Origin: Candidatus Omnitrophota bacterium
GTDB lineage: Bacteria > Ratteibacteria > UBA8468 > MWAK01
Assembly (NCBI GenBank): GCA_018829455.1
Contig: JAHJUB010000100.1
Location: forward strand, 1-11,050
DNA length: 11,050 nt
Direction of reading: 5' to 3'
Below the pieces are notes generated by a model. The model saw nothing but the letters and a program-made list of their open reading frames with translations, was not told where the DNA came from and did not search any database. Made by a program: the position numbers and the translations under genes. Below, piece after piece: positions 1 through 7,902 of this stretch (within the stretch, counting starts at the first letter, position 1; each line of letters starts with the position of its first letter).

Positions 1-986
1 ACATCTATGCCCAGGGGTATCTTAAAGACTATTACCGGGGAGAAGATGAGTTGGGGGTAATGTCAGCGGTTGCCGGCGCTTCTATGGGCGGGGTGCGGGT
101 TTTTACCGCGACCGGGGGACCGGGTACACTGCGCGCCTTTGAGATGTTTCCGACCTGGGCCGGGGCAAGGCTGCCTATTGTCTGCGCTTTTTTCTGCCGG
201 GGGATAAATTCTCCCTTGACTATTCAGCCGGATACCATTGAGATCGGGTTTATGCTGGATACCGGAATGCTCATCTTTCACGTAGAAACCGCCCAGGACC
301 TTTTTGATATGCTCCTTAAAGCATTTATTATTGCCGAAGAACCTGATGTTCATTTGCCCATCGGAGTATTTGCCGACGGTTTCTTCATTACCCATACCAG
401 GGAACTCGTAGAAATACCGCCGGAAGACATCAAACTCCCTCCCTATGACCCTTACAAGTCGCCAATGCCAGTAATGGATATGGAGACTCCTCCGGTAAGG
501 CAGATGCGTGACCCTTTTGTGATGAAGAGTAATTTTATAAGTTATGCCGCTCATGCCTCCTGGCAGCAAGAGGTGCGTGCGGCCGGTGAAAGAGCAAGAA
601 AACATATCAACAAATATTTAGGTGGTCTGCTGGAAACCGAAAACGAAGATGCCGATATCCTGATTATTGCTTCGGGTACAGCCGTGTCTCAATCCAGGGA
701 GGCCATCATAAGAGCTAACAGAGAGGGGATAAGCGTAGGGCTGGTGAAGGTCAAGGTATTAAGGCCGTTCCCTTGCCAGGAAATTAAGACAATTACCCGT
801 AAAGCAAAAGTGATTATTATTCCTGAATTTAACATCATCGGCTGGCTGGCAAGAGAAGTTTCCTCGGTTATTGAAGACAATTCCAGAGTGGTTGGCGCTC
901 CCAGGGTATTTGGCGGAATGACAATGCCCCCGGAACTGATACTGGATGAGATAAAGAAACAGCGGTTTTTACTGGCAAATAAATAG
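1..986 (+). CDS. porA: 2-oxoacid:ferredoxin oxidoreductase alpha subunit (PorA/VorB-like), 5' partial
   Basis: Alpha subunit of a 2-oxoacid:ferredoxin oxidoreductase, which oxidatively decarboxylates pyruvate or a related 2-oxoacid to an acyl-CoA while reducing ferredoxin in the cytoplasm (or runs the reverse reaction). The reading frame is already open at base 3, so the gene begins before the window; a TTG at 51 is an internal Leu, because the residues before it (GEDELGVMSAVAGAS) fit the conserved domain I of the family. Domain I continues through FTATGGPGTLRAFE and AGARLPIV, and the C-terminal domain II shows IIASGTAVSQSREAI, LRPFP and PEFN. The stop is TAG at 984-986. A beta, a gamma and a ferredoxin gene follow at once, giving the four-gene POR/VOR layout. 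Substrate (pyruvate, 2-oxoisovalerate or another 2-oxoacid) cannot be fixed from sequence reading alone; the gene symbol is by family. Confidence 0.88.
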   Translation, partial: IYAQGYLKDYYRGEDELGVMSAVAGASMGGVRVFTATGGPGTLRAFEMFPTWAGARLPIVCAFFCRGINSPLTIQPDTIEIGFMLDTGMLIFHVETAQDLFDMLLKAFIIAEEPDVHLPIGVFADGFFITHTRELVEIPPEDIKLPPYDPYKSPMPVMDMETPPVRQMRDPFVMKSNFISYAAHASWQQEVRAAGERARKHINKYLGGLLETENEDADILIIASGTAVSQSREAIIRANREGISVGLVKVKVLRPFPCQEIKTITRKAKVIIIPEFNIIGWLAREVSSVIEDNSRVVGAPRVFGGMTMPPELILDEIKKQRFLLANK

Positions 987-999
987 GAGGTGGTCTTAA

Positions 1000-1866
1000 A
1001 TGAGCGTGGATATAATTAAAATCTCACCCGGATTTGAAGAGATAATGCCTGAGGATTATCGGGATTTAGTTAACAACGGCTCTTATGGCAAGGGATTTAG
1101 CGTTAGTGAATTAGGAACTTTTAAGGAATTGATTGAAGAACACCCTCTTTGCGCCGGCTGCGGGCTGGCTCTTTCCCTGAGATTTATTTTAGCATCCCTG
1201 CCTGACCCCGAAGACACCGTAATTGTGGGAACCACCGGCTGCAATAGTCTGGCCGAAGCCCAGGTGGCCATTCACAACATACACTCCATTTTTGGCAATC
1301 AGAATGCGGTGGCTACGGGCTTAAAGCGTGCTTTAGAGATACGGTTCCCCGGGAGGACAAAGGATGTGGTGGTAATGGCCGGAGACGGTGGCGTTGGCGA
1401 TATTGGCTTAGGCACAACAATGCATTCCTGGCTCAGGGGTGAAAAATTTACCACCATAATGTTTGATAACGAAGCCTACGCCAATACCGGCGGACAGGAA
1501 AGCGGAATGTCTTGTGAAGGAACGGTGCTTAATATGGCGCCTACCGGAAAGAAGTTCCCCAAGATTCCTCTGCCCGAGATTGCCCGGGACGCAGGTTGTG
1601 TTTATACGGCAGTGGTAACCCCGTCTAATCCTAAACGTCTGGGGAAAATGGTCAGACAGGCAATTCTTATTGCCAGAGAATTAGGTCCAAGCTATATTCA
1701 GATTTATTGTCCCTGTCCCACGAACTACAAATTCAAGCCGTCAGAATCAATAAAAAGAGCAAAAGAAAAGGAAAAAGACGGTTCTTATCCCGTAAGGGAA
1801 TATTTCAGTCCCAAAGCAAAGGAATTTGTCGAAAGATTGGAGAAGAGAGTAAATGAAACAGGATAA
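1000..1866 (+). CDS. porB: 2-oxoacid:ferredoxin oxidoreductase beta subunit (thiamine diphosphate binding)
   Basis: Beta subunit of the same complex; it binds thiamine diphosphate and a [4Fe-4S] cluster. In the 288-aa product I see Cys51-Ala-Gly-Cys54, a third Cys in TTGC (Cys81) and a late Cys pair in IYCPCPTNYKF, matching the cluster ligands expected for the POR beta family. The ThDP/Mg motif is GDGG at 128-131 with the following DIG, and the partner motif NEAYANTGGQ lies at 157-166, which is highly characteristic of this subunit. Length is normal for beta subunits of the separate-subunit type (about 285-330 aa). The start is supported by a strong Shine-Dalgarno AGGAGGTGG at about 985-993, directly after the alpha stop. 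It overlaps the gamma gene by 14 bp. Confidence 0.93.
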   Translation: MSVDIIKISPGFEEIMPEDYRDLVNNGSYGKGFSVSELGTFKELIEEHPLCAGCGLALSLRFILASLPDPEDTVIVGTTGCNSLAEAQVAIHNIHSIFGNQNAVATGLKRALEIRFPGRTKDVVVMAGDGGVGDIGLGTTMHSWLRGEKFTTIMFDNEAYANTGGQESGMSCEGTVLNMAPTGKKFPKIPLPEIARDAGCVYTAVVTPSNPKRLGKMVRQAILIARELGPSYIQIYCPCPTNYKFKPSESIKRAKEKEKDGSYPVREYFSPKAKEFVERLEKRVNETG

Positions 1867-2527
1867 TTTAGCCATTAGAATGTCCGGTTTGGGAGGACAG
1901 GGAGTGGTAACCGCTGCCCATATCTTAAGTGGAGCCGTGGTAAAGGAAGGCCGGTTTAGTACCGTTAACCCTTTTTTCGGCGCCGAAAAAAGACTTGCCC
2001 CGGCCGAAAGTTACGTGCGTGTATCAAATAGTAAAATTCACGAGCGGGGCGAAATCGTCTATCCTGATGTGATTATGATTTTTCATCCTCACGTAATCAC
2101 CCTGGGAAAGTGCTATACCATGCCATTTTTTGACGGGCTAAAAAACGAAGGTATACTGATCGTCAATGCGGAAGAGCCCTTGCAGCTATCCGACGAAGAC
2201 CGGGATAACCTGCGCGCCTTAAAAGCAACTCTCTTTTATATTGCGGCTACTTCTCTATCGATGGATACAGCCGGGACAGATCTTTCCGCAAATATGGCGA
2301 TGTTAGGGGCCTTAGTGGGGATAACCAAGATTGTTTCCTTAAAGGTCTTACGGGAGTCTTTGACGGAGAGGTTTACCGAGAAAAAATTCGTTGCCTCAGC
2401 AACCACTACCGCGCTTGATGACACTGTGAAGAGTAAATTCGCTAAAATATCCCAACTCATAGAAAAAAATATGGAGGTGGTTAAAAAGGCGGGTGAGCAG
2501 GTGAAGGAATATTCATTTGAAAAATAG
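1853..2527 (+). CDS. porG: 2-oxoacid:ferredoxin oxidoreductase gamma subunit
   Basis: Gamma subunit of the 2-oxoacid:ferredoxin oxidoreductase, which in related complexes contributes to the CoA-proximal and assembly surface. The 224-aa product begins with the family signature GLGGQGVVTAAHIL (about residues 12-25) and carries GAEKRLAPAESYVRVS, the counterpart of the GAERRG...RIS stretch of other gamma chains. YPDVIMIF and NMAMLGALVGI are also typical. The ATG lies inside the end of the beta gene with a GGAGA-type ribosome site 8-12 bases upstream, which suggests translational coupling. The C-terminus (from about 190) is Lys/Glu-rich and probably helical. Normal length for a stand-alone gamma subunit. 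Confidence 0.9.
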   Translation: MKQDNLAIRMSGLGGQGVVTAAHILSGAVVKEGRFSTVNPFFGAEKRLAPAESYVRVSNSKIHERGEIVYPDVIMIFHPHVITLGKCYTMPFFDGLKNEGILIVNAEEPLQLSDEDRDNLRALKATLFYIAATSLSMDTAGTDLSANMAMLGALVGITKIVSLKVLRESLTERFTEKKFVASATTTALDDTVKSKFAKISQLIEKNMEVVKKAGEQVKEYSFEK

Positions 2528-2538
2528 AAGGAGAGAAT

Positions 2539-2736
2539 ATGTATTTCGCCGCAGAGGTTGAGCAGGAAAAATGTAAGGGGTGTAAATTGTGCATTTTTTC
2601 CTGTCCGGAACCCAATGCGATTATTTTTAAGCCCGCAAAGAAGAAAGTATCTATTGACCCGAAGCGGTGTAAAGCGTGCGGGTTGTGTCTGGAGGCGTGT
2701 AAATTCTTAGCCGTAACCATTACTCAGGTCAAATGA
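2539..2736 (+). CDS. porD: 2-oxoacid:ferredoxin oxidoreductase delta subunit, 2x[4Fe-4S] ferredoxin
   Basis: A 65-aa ferredoxin-type delta subunit that passes electrons from the catalytic subunits to free ferredoxin. Two CxxCxxCxxxC clusters are visible: Cys12, 15, 18, 22 and Cys44, 47, 50, 54. The usual Pro follows the first cluster (CPEP) but not the second (CKFL). It starts after an AAGGAG ribosome site, 11 bases downstream of the gamma stop, and completes the alpha-beta-gamma-delta set. Its TGA overlaps the purE ATG by 4 bp (ATGA), tying the oxidoreductase genes to the purine genes. In several relatives delta comes before alpha; here it comes last. Confidence 0.92.
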   Translation: MYFAAEVEQEKCKGCKLCIFSCPEPNAIIFKPAKKKVSIDPKRCKACGLCLEACKFLAVTITQVK

Positions 2737-3239
2737 AGAAGAATATTTTAGTCGGAATTATTATGGGAAGCGATTCGGATTTAGAGACGATGAAAGAAGC
2801 GGCCCGGATTCTGGCGGAATTTAAGATACCGTATGAGATAAATATTGTTTCGGCTCACCGCACGCCTCAGTTGATGTCTGATTATGCTTCTTCGGCAGCC
2901 AGGCGAGGTTTAGCGGTAATCATTGCCGGGGCGGGAGGAGCGGCTCACCTTCCGGGAATGACGGCCGCAAACACTCTCCTTCCGGTTATCGGCGTTCCGA
3001 TTGAGTCCCGGGCGCTTAAAGGAATGGACTCGCTTTTATCTATTGTCCAGATGCCCGGAGGAGTTCCCGTTGCTGCAATGGCTATCGGTAAAGATGGGGC
3101 AAAAAATGCCGGTATTTTTGCCGCCCAAATATTAGGTATAAAATATCCGGAAATAAAAAAACGGGTCAAAAGTTATAAAGAAGGCTTAGTTGCCGAAGTT
3201 AAAAAAAAGGCCAGGCAGTTAAAGAAGAATGAAAGATAA
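2733..3239 (+). CDS. purE: N5-carboxyaminoimidazole ribonucleotide mutase (class I PurE)
   Basis: Converts N5-CAIR to CAIR in de novo purine synthesis by moving the carboxyl group; it partners the downstream PurK. The 168-aa length fits class I PurE. Visible motifs are GSDSD at 12-16, SAHRTP at 40-45 (with the catalytic His42) and AGAGGAAHLPGM at 65-76, followed by PVIGVPI and the MPGGVPVA loop. The presence of an adjacent purK supports the N5-CAIR mutase role rather than a class II AIR carboxylase. The start overlaps the porD stop by 4 bp. The C-terminal 25 residues are a Lys-rich tail beyond the compact fold. Confidence 0.95.
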   Translation: MKKNILVGIIMGSDSDLETMKEAARILAEFKIPYEINIVSAHRTPQLMSDYASSAARRGLAVIIAGAGGAAHLPGMTAANTLLPVIGVPIESRALKGMDSLLSIVQMPGGVPVAAMAIGKDGAKNAGIFAAQILGIKYPEIKKRVKSYKEGLVAEVKKKARQLKKNER

Positions 3240-4431
3240 AAAGATATATCCTTATTCAACCATTGGCATCTTCGGAGGGGGGCAGTTGGGAAAAATGCTT
3301 GCTCAGGAAGCCAAAAAAATGGGGTACCGCGTAATTACGTTAGACCCGACACCAGAGTGTCCCTGCGCTCAGGTATGCGATGAACAGATCGTAGCGGAAT
3401 TTAGCGACAAGACTCAAGCCTTGAATTTAGCTAAAAAATCAGACGTTTTAACCTATGAGTTTGAAAATATCCCCGCAGATACCATTGAATATTTAGAAGA
3501 GCAGGGGTTCGCTGTTTTTCCCTCCTCAAAAGTTTTAAGGATAACGCAAAACAGAATAAAAGAGAAAGAATTCTTGAAAAGCATCGGCATTCTTACCGCT
3601 GATTTTCAAGCTGTGGCAGATACCTCTGGTCTGGAAAAAACCTTTTTAGACGTCGGGCTGCCGGCGGTGCTTAAAACCGCTACCGGAGGCTATGACGGAA
3701 AAGGCCAGGTAGTCTTAAGAGACAAAAAGGAGCTGGAAGATATTCCGGCTGATTTTTTTCCCCGCTCTTTAATCTGGGAGGAATTCGTTCCGTTTGCCAA
3801 AGAGATTTCCGTCATCTGCGCCCGGGGCCGGGATGGCCAGACCGAAACCTTCCCGGTATCCGAAAACATCCATCGCCGCAACATTCTTTATATGTCCATT
3901 GTTCCCGCCCGGATACCGGCTGAGACAGAGAAAAAAGCAACTGACATCGCTAAAAGAGTTGCCGAAGGGTTAGCGGTAATCGGGGTAATCGGGGTTGAAA
4001 TGTTTCTGCTTGAAGACGGAACGCTCCTGGTTAATGAAATTGCCCCGCGGGTGCATAATTCCGGACACTACACCATTGAAGCCTGTTATACTTCTCAATT
4101 TGAACAGCACCTAAGGGCAATTTGCGGCTTGCCTTTGGGCTCAACCGAATTATTATCGCCGGCCGTAATGGTTAATATCTTAGGGGATGACTTAAACTCT
4201 GAGCAAGGCCTGCTTTCTAACCGGGTAAATTGCCCGAAAACTTTGCGGTCAGTAATATCCGGGGTTTTGAAAATTACCGGCGCGAACTTACATCTTTACG
4301 GGAAAAACGAGATCAGAACAGGCCGGAAAATGGGACATATTACGATTCTGGCGGATTCGGTCTCAGAAGCTATCCGCCGGGCGGAGACGGCCGCCGGTTT
4401 TTTGGGCCGGAAAGGGAAAGAAGATGACTGA
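3229..4431 (+). CDS. purK: N5-carboxyaminoimidazole ribonucleotide synthase (PurK, ATP-grasp)
   Basis: ATP-dependent carboxylation of AIR with bicarbonate to N5-CAIR, the step before PurE. The 400-aa product has the N-terminal GGGQLG (16-21), a Glu-rich substrate segment LTYEFENIP (about 75-83), the ATP-grasp loop GGYDGKGQ (153-160), the EEFVPFAKEISVICAR strand (184-199) and the metal/substrate motif VNEIAPRVHNSGHYT (268-282), then FEQHLRAICGLPLG. This is slightly longer than the usual 350-390 aa. It overlaps purE by 11 bp, so the pair is almost certainly co-translated. A 9-bp tandem (3975-3983 and 3984-3992) encodes the VIGVIG run and is unremarkable. Confidence 0.95.
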   Translation: MKDKKIYPYSTIGIFGGGQLGKMLAQEAKKMGYRVITLDPTPECPCAQVCDEQIVAEFSDKTQALNLAKKSDVLTYEFENIPADTIEYLEEQGFAVFPSSKVLRITQNRIKEKEFLKSIGILTADFQAVADTSGLEKTFLDVGLPAVLKTATGGYDGKGQVVLRDKKELEDIPADFFPRSLIWEEFVPFAKEISVICARGRDGQTETFPVSENIHRRNILYMSIVPARIPAETEKKATDIAKRVAEGLAVIGVIGVEMFLLEDGTLLVNEIAPRVHNSGHYTIEACYTSQFEQHLRAICGLPLGSTELLSPAVMVNILGDDLNSEQGLLSNRVNCPKTLRSVISGVLKITGANLHLYGKNEIRTGRKMGHITILADSVSEAIRRAETAAGFLGRKGKEDD

Positions 4432-6328
4432 AGAAAAACGGAAATCGGCAGCCCCTAAACCATGGCTGGAATGGAAAATACCCGATAAAGTCAAAGAAGT
4501 TTTGAACTCTTCTCCGCAGGTCACCGTGCTTAAAGAGAGAGAGCAGATACTTTCCCTGGCTACCGGTGGTGATAATGATTTCTTTGAGGTCGCTTATGAG
4601 GTAGAAGGCAGAGGTCGATTTGTCGAGGCTACCGTAGCCAGATGTAAGAATGGCCTGGCCGTAAATTATACCGAACAATATATGCGCCGGCGAGACCCGG
4701 ATTGTATGGTGATTGGCGATGAAGAAGAAACGGATAAGGTTCATTTCCGAGAGTTATTTGGCGGTCCGTTTGCTCAGGTTCGGTTGCAGACCTTTGAGTG
4801 GCTGCAAAAACAAAGATTAGCCGTATTGCCAATCATGGTGGGCGGACGAGAAACAGGATACCATGGTTTGTTGATTGCCCCGGACAATGCCGGTTTTTTT
4901 GTCGGAGGTTTAGCCGATTTGCAGGGGATACTTGCTCCGGAAGAGATGTTAAACGGATTTCAGCCGAGAGCCATTATCTATTTAGCCCCGACCTTTCGCC
5001 ACACTCATTTTCAGGGTAAGCAGATTGTAGTGCATAATCGCATTGATAACTTACACGAAATCTTCTCTTACAATCTGTATCCCGGTCCAAGCGCCAAAAA
5101 AGGGATTTATGGTGTGCTCCTGCAAATTGGCGAAAGAGAGAAGTGGCTTACGCTCCATTCATCGACGGTTCGGGTAGTTACCCCTTATGAAAATATTACC
5201 ACGATCCTTCATGAGGGAGCAAGCGGCGGAGGTAAAAGTGAAATGTTAGAATATCCCCACCGCCAACCCGACGGAAGGTTGCTTGTGGGAACGAATACGC
5301 TGACCGGAGAGAAGGTTTATATTGAACTTCATCGGGGTTGTTCGCTAATGCCGGTTACAGACGATATGGCGTTATCACTTCCTAAGTTTCAAGAAGATAC
5401 TTCGGAAAAAGTAATTGTAACCGATGCGGAACAGGCCTGGTTTGTTCGTTTAAATCACATTACCCATTATAACACAGACCCACATCTGGAGAGTTTGAGT
5501 ATTCATCCCCGGGAGCCCTTGATCTTTTTAAATATCGACGGGGTGCCTAAGGCTACCTGCCTTATCTGGGAACATACCAAGGATGAAAATGGCAAGCCCT
5601 GTCCCAACCCAAGATGTATTCTTCCCCGCCGGTTGGTTCCTGATATTGTTGATGGCCCGGTCGAGGTTGATTTTCGCAGTTTTGGCATCCGCACCCCGGC
5701 ATGCAGTAAAGAGGAGCCAACCTATGGTATCTTGGGTATTCTCCATATCCTGCCGCCGGCCTTAGCCTGGCTGTGGCGGCTTGTATCTCCCAGGGGCGAC
5801 ACCAACCCCAGCATTACCGATACCCTGGGCTTAACCAGTGAAGGCGTGGGTTCATACTGGCCGTTTGCTACCGGCAAATTCGTAAATCACGCTAACCTTT
5901 TATTGAGACAAATTGTGGATACGCCCCAGACGCGATACCTGCTCTTTCCCAACCAGCATGTGGGTGTCTGGAAGGTTGGCTTTATGCCCCAATGGATTTC
6001 CCGGGAATATATTGCCCGGCGCGGCGCGGCAAAATTTAAGAGCAGTCAATTACTGCCAGCCCGCTGTGTTTTATTGGGATATACGACCACTATTATGGAG
6101 ATTGAAGGAATGCGTATTCCCGAATGGTTTATCCAGGTGGACAAACAGCCGGCGGTTGGCGCTGAGGGATATGATGCCGGAGCAAAAATTCTGTATGAAT
6201 TTTTCCAGCGTGAACTGCCCAAATTCTTGACACCCGAAATAGACCCTTTAGGCCGTAAAATAATATCTTGTTGTTTAGATAACGGAAAGATGGAAGATTA
6301 CTTAAACTTTATTCCGATGACATTATAA
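4424..6328 (+). CDS. Uncharacterised 634-aa protein with Walker A-like loop, resembles DUF4914; possibly PEPCK-like
   Basis: Function not known. It has no signal peptide or convincing membrane span, so it is probably cytoplasmic. A P-loop-like motif GASGGGKS lies at 265-272 (EGASGGGKSEML), about 40 residues before TDDMALSLP (Asp313-Asp314), a spacing and order reminiscent of the kinase-1 and kinase-2 motifs of PEP carboxykinases and HPr kinase. Other striking conserved-looking blocks are FRHTHFQGKQIVVHNR (191-206), CPNPRCILPRR (393-403), LTSEGVGSYWPFATGKF (470-486), LLFPNQHVGVWKVGF (506-520) and IPEWFIQVDKQP (565-576). Length and motif style match what I remember of the DUF4914 family; that is from memory, not a search. 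It overlaps purK by 8 bp and ends 1 base before pheA, so it sits fully inside the operon and is probably needed with its neighbours. Cofactor and substrate are unknown. Confidence 0.75.
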   Translation: MTEEKRKSAAPKPWLEWKIPDKVKEVLNSSPQVTVLKEREQILSLATGGDNDFFEVAYEVEGRGRFVEATVARCKNGLAVNYTEQYMRRRDPDCMVIGDEEETDKVHFRELFGGPFAQVRLQTFEWLQKQRLAVLPIMVGGRETGYHGLLIAPDNAGFFVGGLADLQGILAPEEMLNGFQPRAIIYLAPTFRHTHFQGKQIVVHNRIDNLHEIFSYNLYPGPSAKKGIYGVLLQIGEREKWLTLHSSTVRVVTPYENITTILHEGASGGGKSEMLEYPHRQPDGRLLVGTNTLTGEKVYIELHRGCSLMPVTDDMALSLPKFQEDTSEKVIVTDAEQAWFVRLNHITHYNTDPHLESLSIHPREPLIFLNIDGVPKATCLIWEHTKDENGKPCPNPRCILPRRLVPDIVDGPVEVDFRSFGIRTPACSKEEPTYGILGILHILPPALAWLWRLVSPRGDTNPSITDTLGLTSEGVGSYWPFATGKFVNHANLLLRQIVDTPQTRYLLFPNQHVGVWKVGFMPQWISREYIARRGAAKFKSSQLLPARCVLLGYTTTIMEIEGMRIPEWFIQVDKQPAVGAEGYDAGAKILYEFFQRELPKFLTPEIDPLGRKIISCCLDNGKMEDYLNFIPMTL

Positions 6329-6329
6329 T

Positions 6330-7409
6330 ATGGGTAAAGAAAAAGATATTGAGAAGATTCGCGGGAAGATTGACCGGATTGACGGCGAAATCCTAGCCCT
6401 GCTTCAGCAGCGGGTGGAAGAGATAGTTGAAATCGGCGCGATTAAGAAAGAAGACGGAAAGCCGGTTTACGACCCGGCCCGGGAAAGAAAGATTCTGGAC
6501 CGGCTCAAAAATGAGAACAAGAGCCGGCTCTCCGGGGATGCGGTTTCCGCCATCTTCCAGGAGATTTTCAGTTCCTGCCGTTTTCTGGAATTTCCTTTGC
6601 GCATTGCGTATTTCGGACCGGAGGCTACTTTTACTCACCAGGCGGCCATTAAGACCTTCGGCAGTCAGGCGCAGTACATTTCTCAGAAAGTCATTAGTTC
6701 CGTATTCAGTTGCGTGGAAAAGGGGCAGGCCGATTACGGCTTGGTGCCGGTGGAAAATTCAAACGAAGGCGTGGTGAATCACACCCTGGACATGTTTCTT
6801 GATTCCGACCTGAAGATTGTGAATGAAGTACTGCTTCCAATTCGGCACCACCTGCTCAGTTACAGTTCCCGGAAGGAGATTAAAGATGTCTATTCCCACC
6901 CTCAGCCCCTGGCGCAGTGCCAGAACTGGCTGGAGGAACATCTTTCCGGCGTAACGCTGCACGAAGCTGACAGCACCGCCGAAGCCGCCCGGATTGCGGC
7001 AAAAAAGAAGGATGCGGCTGCCATCGCTTCTGAGGTTGCCTCAATGCTTTATGCGGTTCCAATCCTGGAGCGGGATATCCAGGACCACAGCCGTAATTTC
7101 ACCCGTTTTCTGGTTATCGGCCGTCATTATGCAGAGAAGAGCGGCCGGGACCGCACCAGCGTTCTTTTTTCCGTCAAGGACCGGGTCGGCGCTCTTCACG
7201 ACATGCTGATTCCTTTTCGGCAGAATGGATTGAACCTGACTAAGATTGAGTCCCGGCCCACCAAGCGCCGTGCCTGGGAATACGTATTTTTCGTGGATTT
7301 CCTGGGTTACCGTGAGGATGCGGCGGTAAAGACGGCTCTGACTGAACTGGAAAAACTCTGCCTCTTTTTGAAAATTTTGGGTTCTTACCCGGTTGCGGAT
7401 GAGCCTTAG
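6330..7409 (+). CDS. pheA: Bifunctional chorismate mutase / prephenate dehydratase (P-protein)
   Basis: Turns chorismate to prephenate and then to phenylpyruvate in phenylalanine synthesis. The 359-aa product has three domains in the usual order: an AroQ-type chorismate mutase (about 5-85; IRGKIDRIDGEILALLQQR and later DPARERKIL), a prephenate dehydratase (about 89-266; RIAYFGPEATFTHQAA, DYGLVPVENSNEGVVNHTLD and the catalytic-site NFTRF at 256-260), and a regulatory ACT domain (about 274-355) with GALH (287-290) and ESRP (307-310). GALH and ESRP are the residues that bind phenylalanine in feedback-inhibited enzymes, so allosteric inhibition by Phe is likely. The ATG is 1 base after the preceding stop; no strong ribosome site is visible, which fits translational coupling. 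Confidence 0.95.
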   Translation: MGKEKDIEKIRGKIDRIDGEILALLQQRVEEIVEIGAIKKEDGKPVYDPARERKILDRLKNENKSRLSGDAVSAIFQEIFSSCRFLEFPLRIAYFGPEATFTHQAAIKTFGSQAQYISQKVISSVFSCVEKGQADYGLVPVENSNEGVVNHTLDMFLDSDLKIVNEVLLPIRHHLLSYSSRKEIKDVYSHPQPLAQCQNWLEEHLSGVTLHEADSTAEAARIAAKKKDAAAIASEVASMLYAVPILERDIQDHSRNFTRFLVIGRHYAEKSGRDRTSVLFSVKDRVGALHDMLIPFRQNGLNLTKIESRPTKRRAWEYVFFVDFLGYREDAAVKTALTELEKLCLFLKILGSYPVADEP

Positions 7410-7902
7410 GGGTTGCTCAACAATTAAATTGCCTATTTGCCAGATGCTTTCGCTCTACCTGCTTCTCTTCAGCCACGTCTGCGCCGATTATCTTTGTCAG
7501 TCAAAGAGGTTTGTTTACCGGAAGCGTAAAAATAACTCCTATTTCCTATTTCATATATTCCTGCTCTGGTTCTTCGCTTTCCTGTTATTTCTTCCGTACC
7601 GGAGCGGAAAAGCAATTGCGGTTGTGACGGTTCTGGCGATTTCGCATCTTGCGGTTGATAAGTCTAAAATCCGGCTGCAAAAGAGACGGCCGGAAATCAA
7701 CAAGAAGATGCTCAACGTAATTGACCAGTGTCTCCATTTCCTGTTGATTTTTCTGGCCTGGAGGGTTTTTCTGTTTAATCTTCCGCTGCCGTCTTTCTTC
7801 TCCGGCCATCCCCGGATTTTGAATTCCCTATCGGTTTTAATTGTAATCTTGATAATCTACAAAGCAATTACAGGTCTTTCTGAAAAGGAGGAGAGCAAAT
7901 GA
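7399..7902 (+). CDS. Small integral membrane protein, DUF3307-like
   Basis: Membrane protein of unknown function, about 167 aa from the ATG at 7399 (a TTG two codons upstream, at 7393, is also in frame). Hydrophobic spans cover roughly residues 14-28, 47-66, 71-86, 112-130 and 142-157. Polar residues embedded in or beside the spans match the DUF3307 pattern: SHVCADYLCQ near the N-terminus (His, Asp, Gln spaced H-x3-D-x3-Q), ISHLAVDK in the middle, and a DQCLHFLLI segment (Asp-Gln-x2-His) in a later helix. The family is uncharacterised; the spaced His/Asp residues could bind a metal, but that is inference. It overlaps pheA by 11 bp and the DAHP synthase by 4 bp (ATGA), so an operon role is plausible. 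A second candidate start is Met at 7444. Confidence 0.75.
   Translation: MSLRGCSTIKLPICQMLSLYLLLFSHVCADYLCQSKRFVYRKRKNNSYFLFHIFLLWFFAFLLFLPYRSGKAIAVVTVLAISHLAVDKSKIRLQKRRPEINKKMLNVIDQCLHFLLIFLAWRVFLFNLPLPSFFSGHPRILNSLSVLIVILIIYKAITGLSEKEESK

Noticed and set aside
51..53. TTG as the start of the first oxidoreductase gene
   Set aside because: The same frame is open from base 3 and the residues encoded before 51 belong to the conserved domain, so the gene starts outside the window.
63..605. 180-codon antisense open frame opposite the alpha subunit
   Set aside because: It lies fully opposite a well recognised gene, lacks a ribosome site and its translation shows no family pattern; it is a shadow of the coding strand's composition.
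3975..3992. Tandem 9-bp repeat in purK
   Set aside because: It encodes VIGVIG in a conserved hydrophobic strand and does not disturb the frame.
7393..7395. TTG start for the DUF3307-like gene
   Set aside because: An ATG two codons later is equally placed and more usual; neither has a clear ribosome site, so the difference is only two residues.
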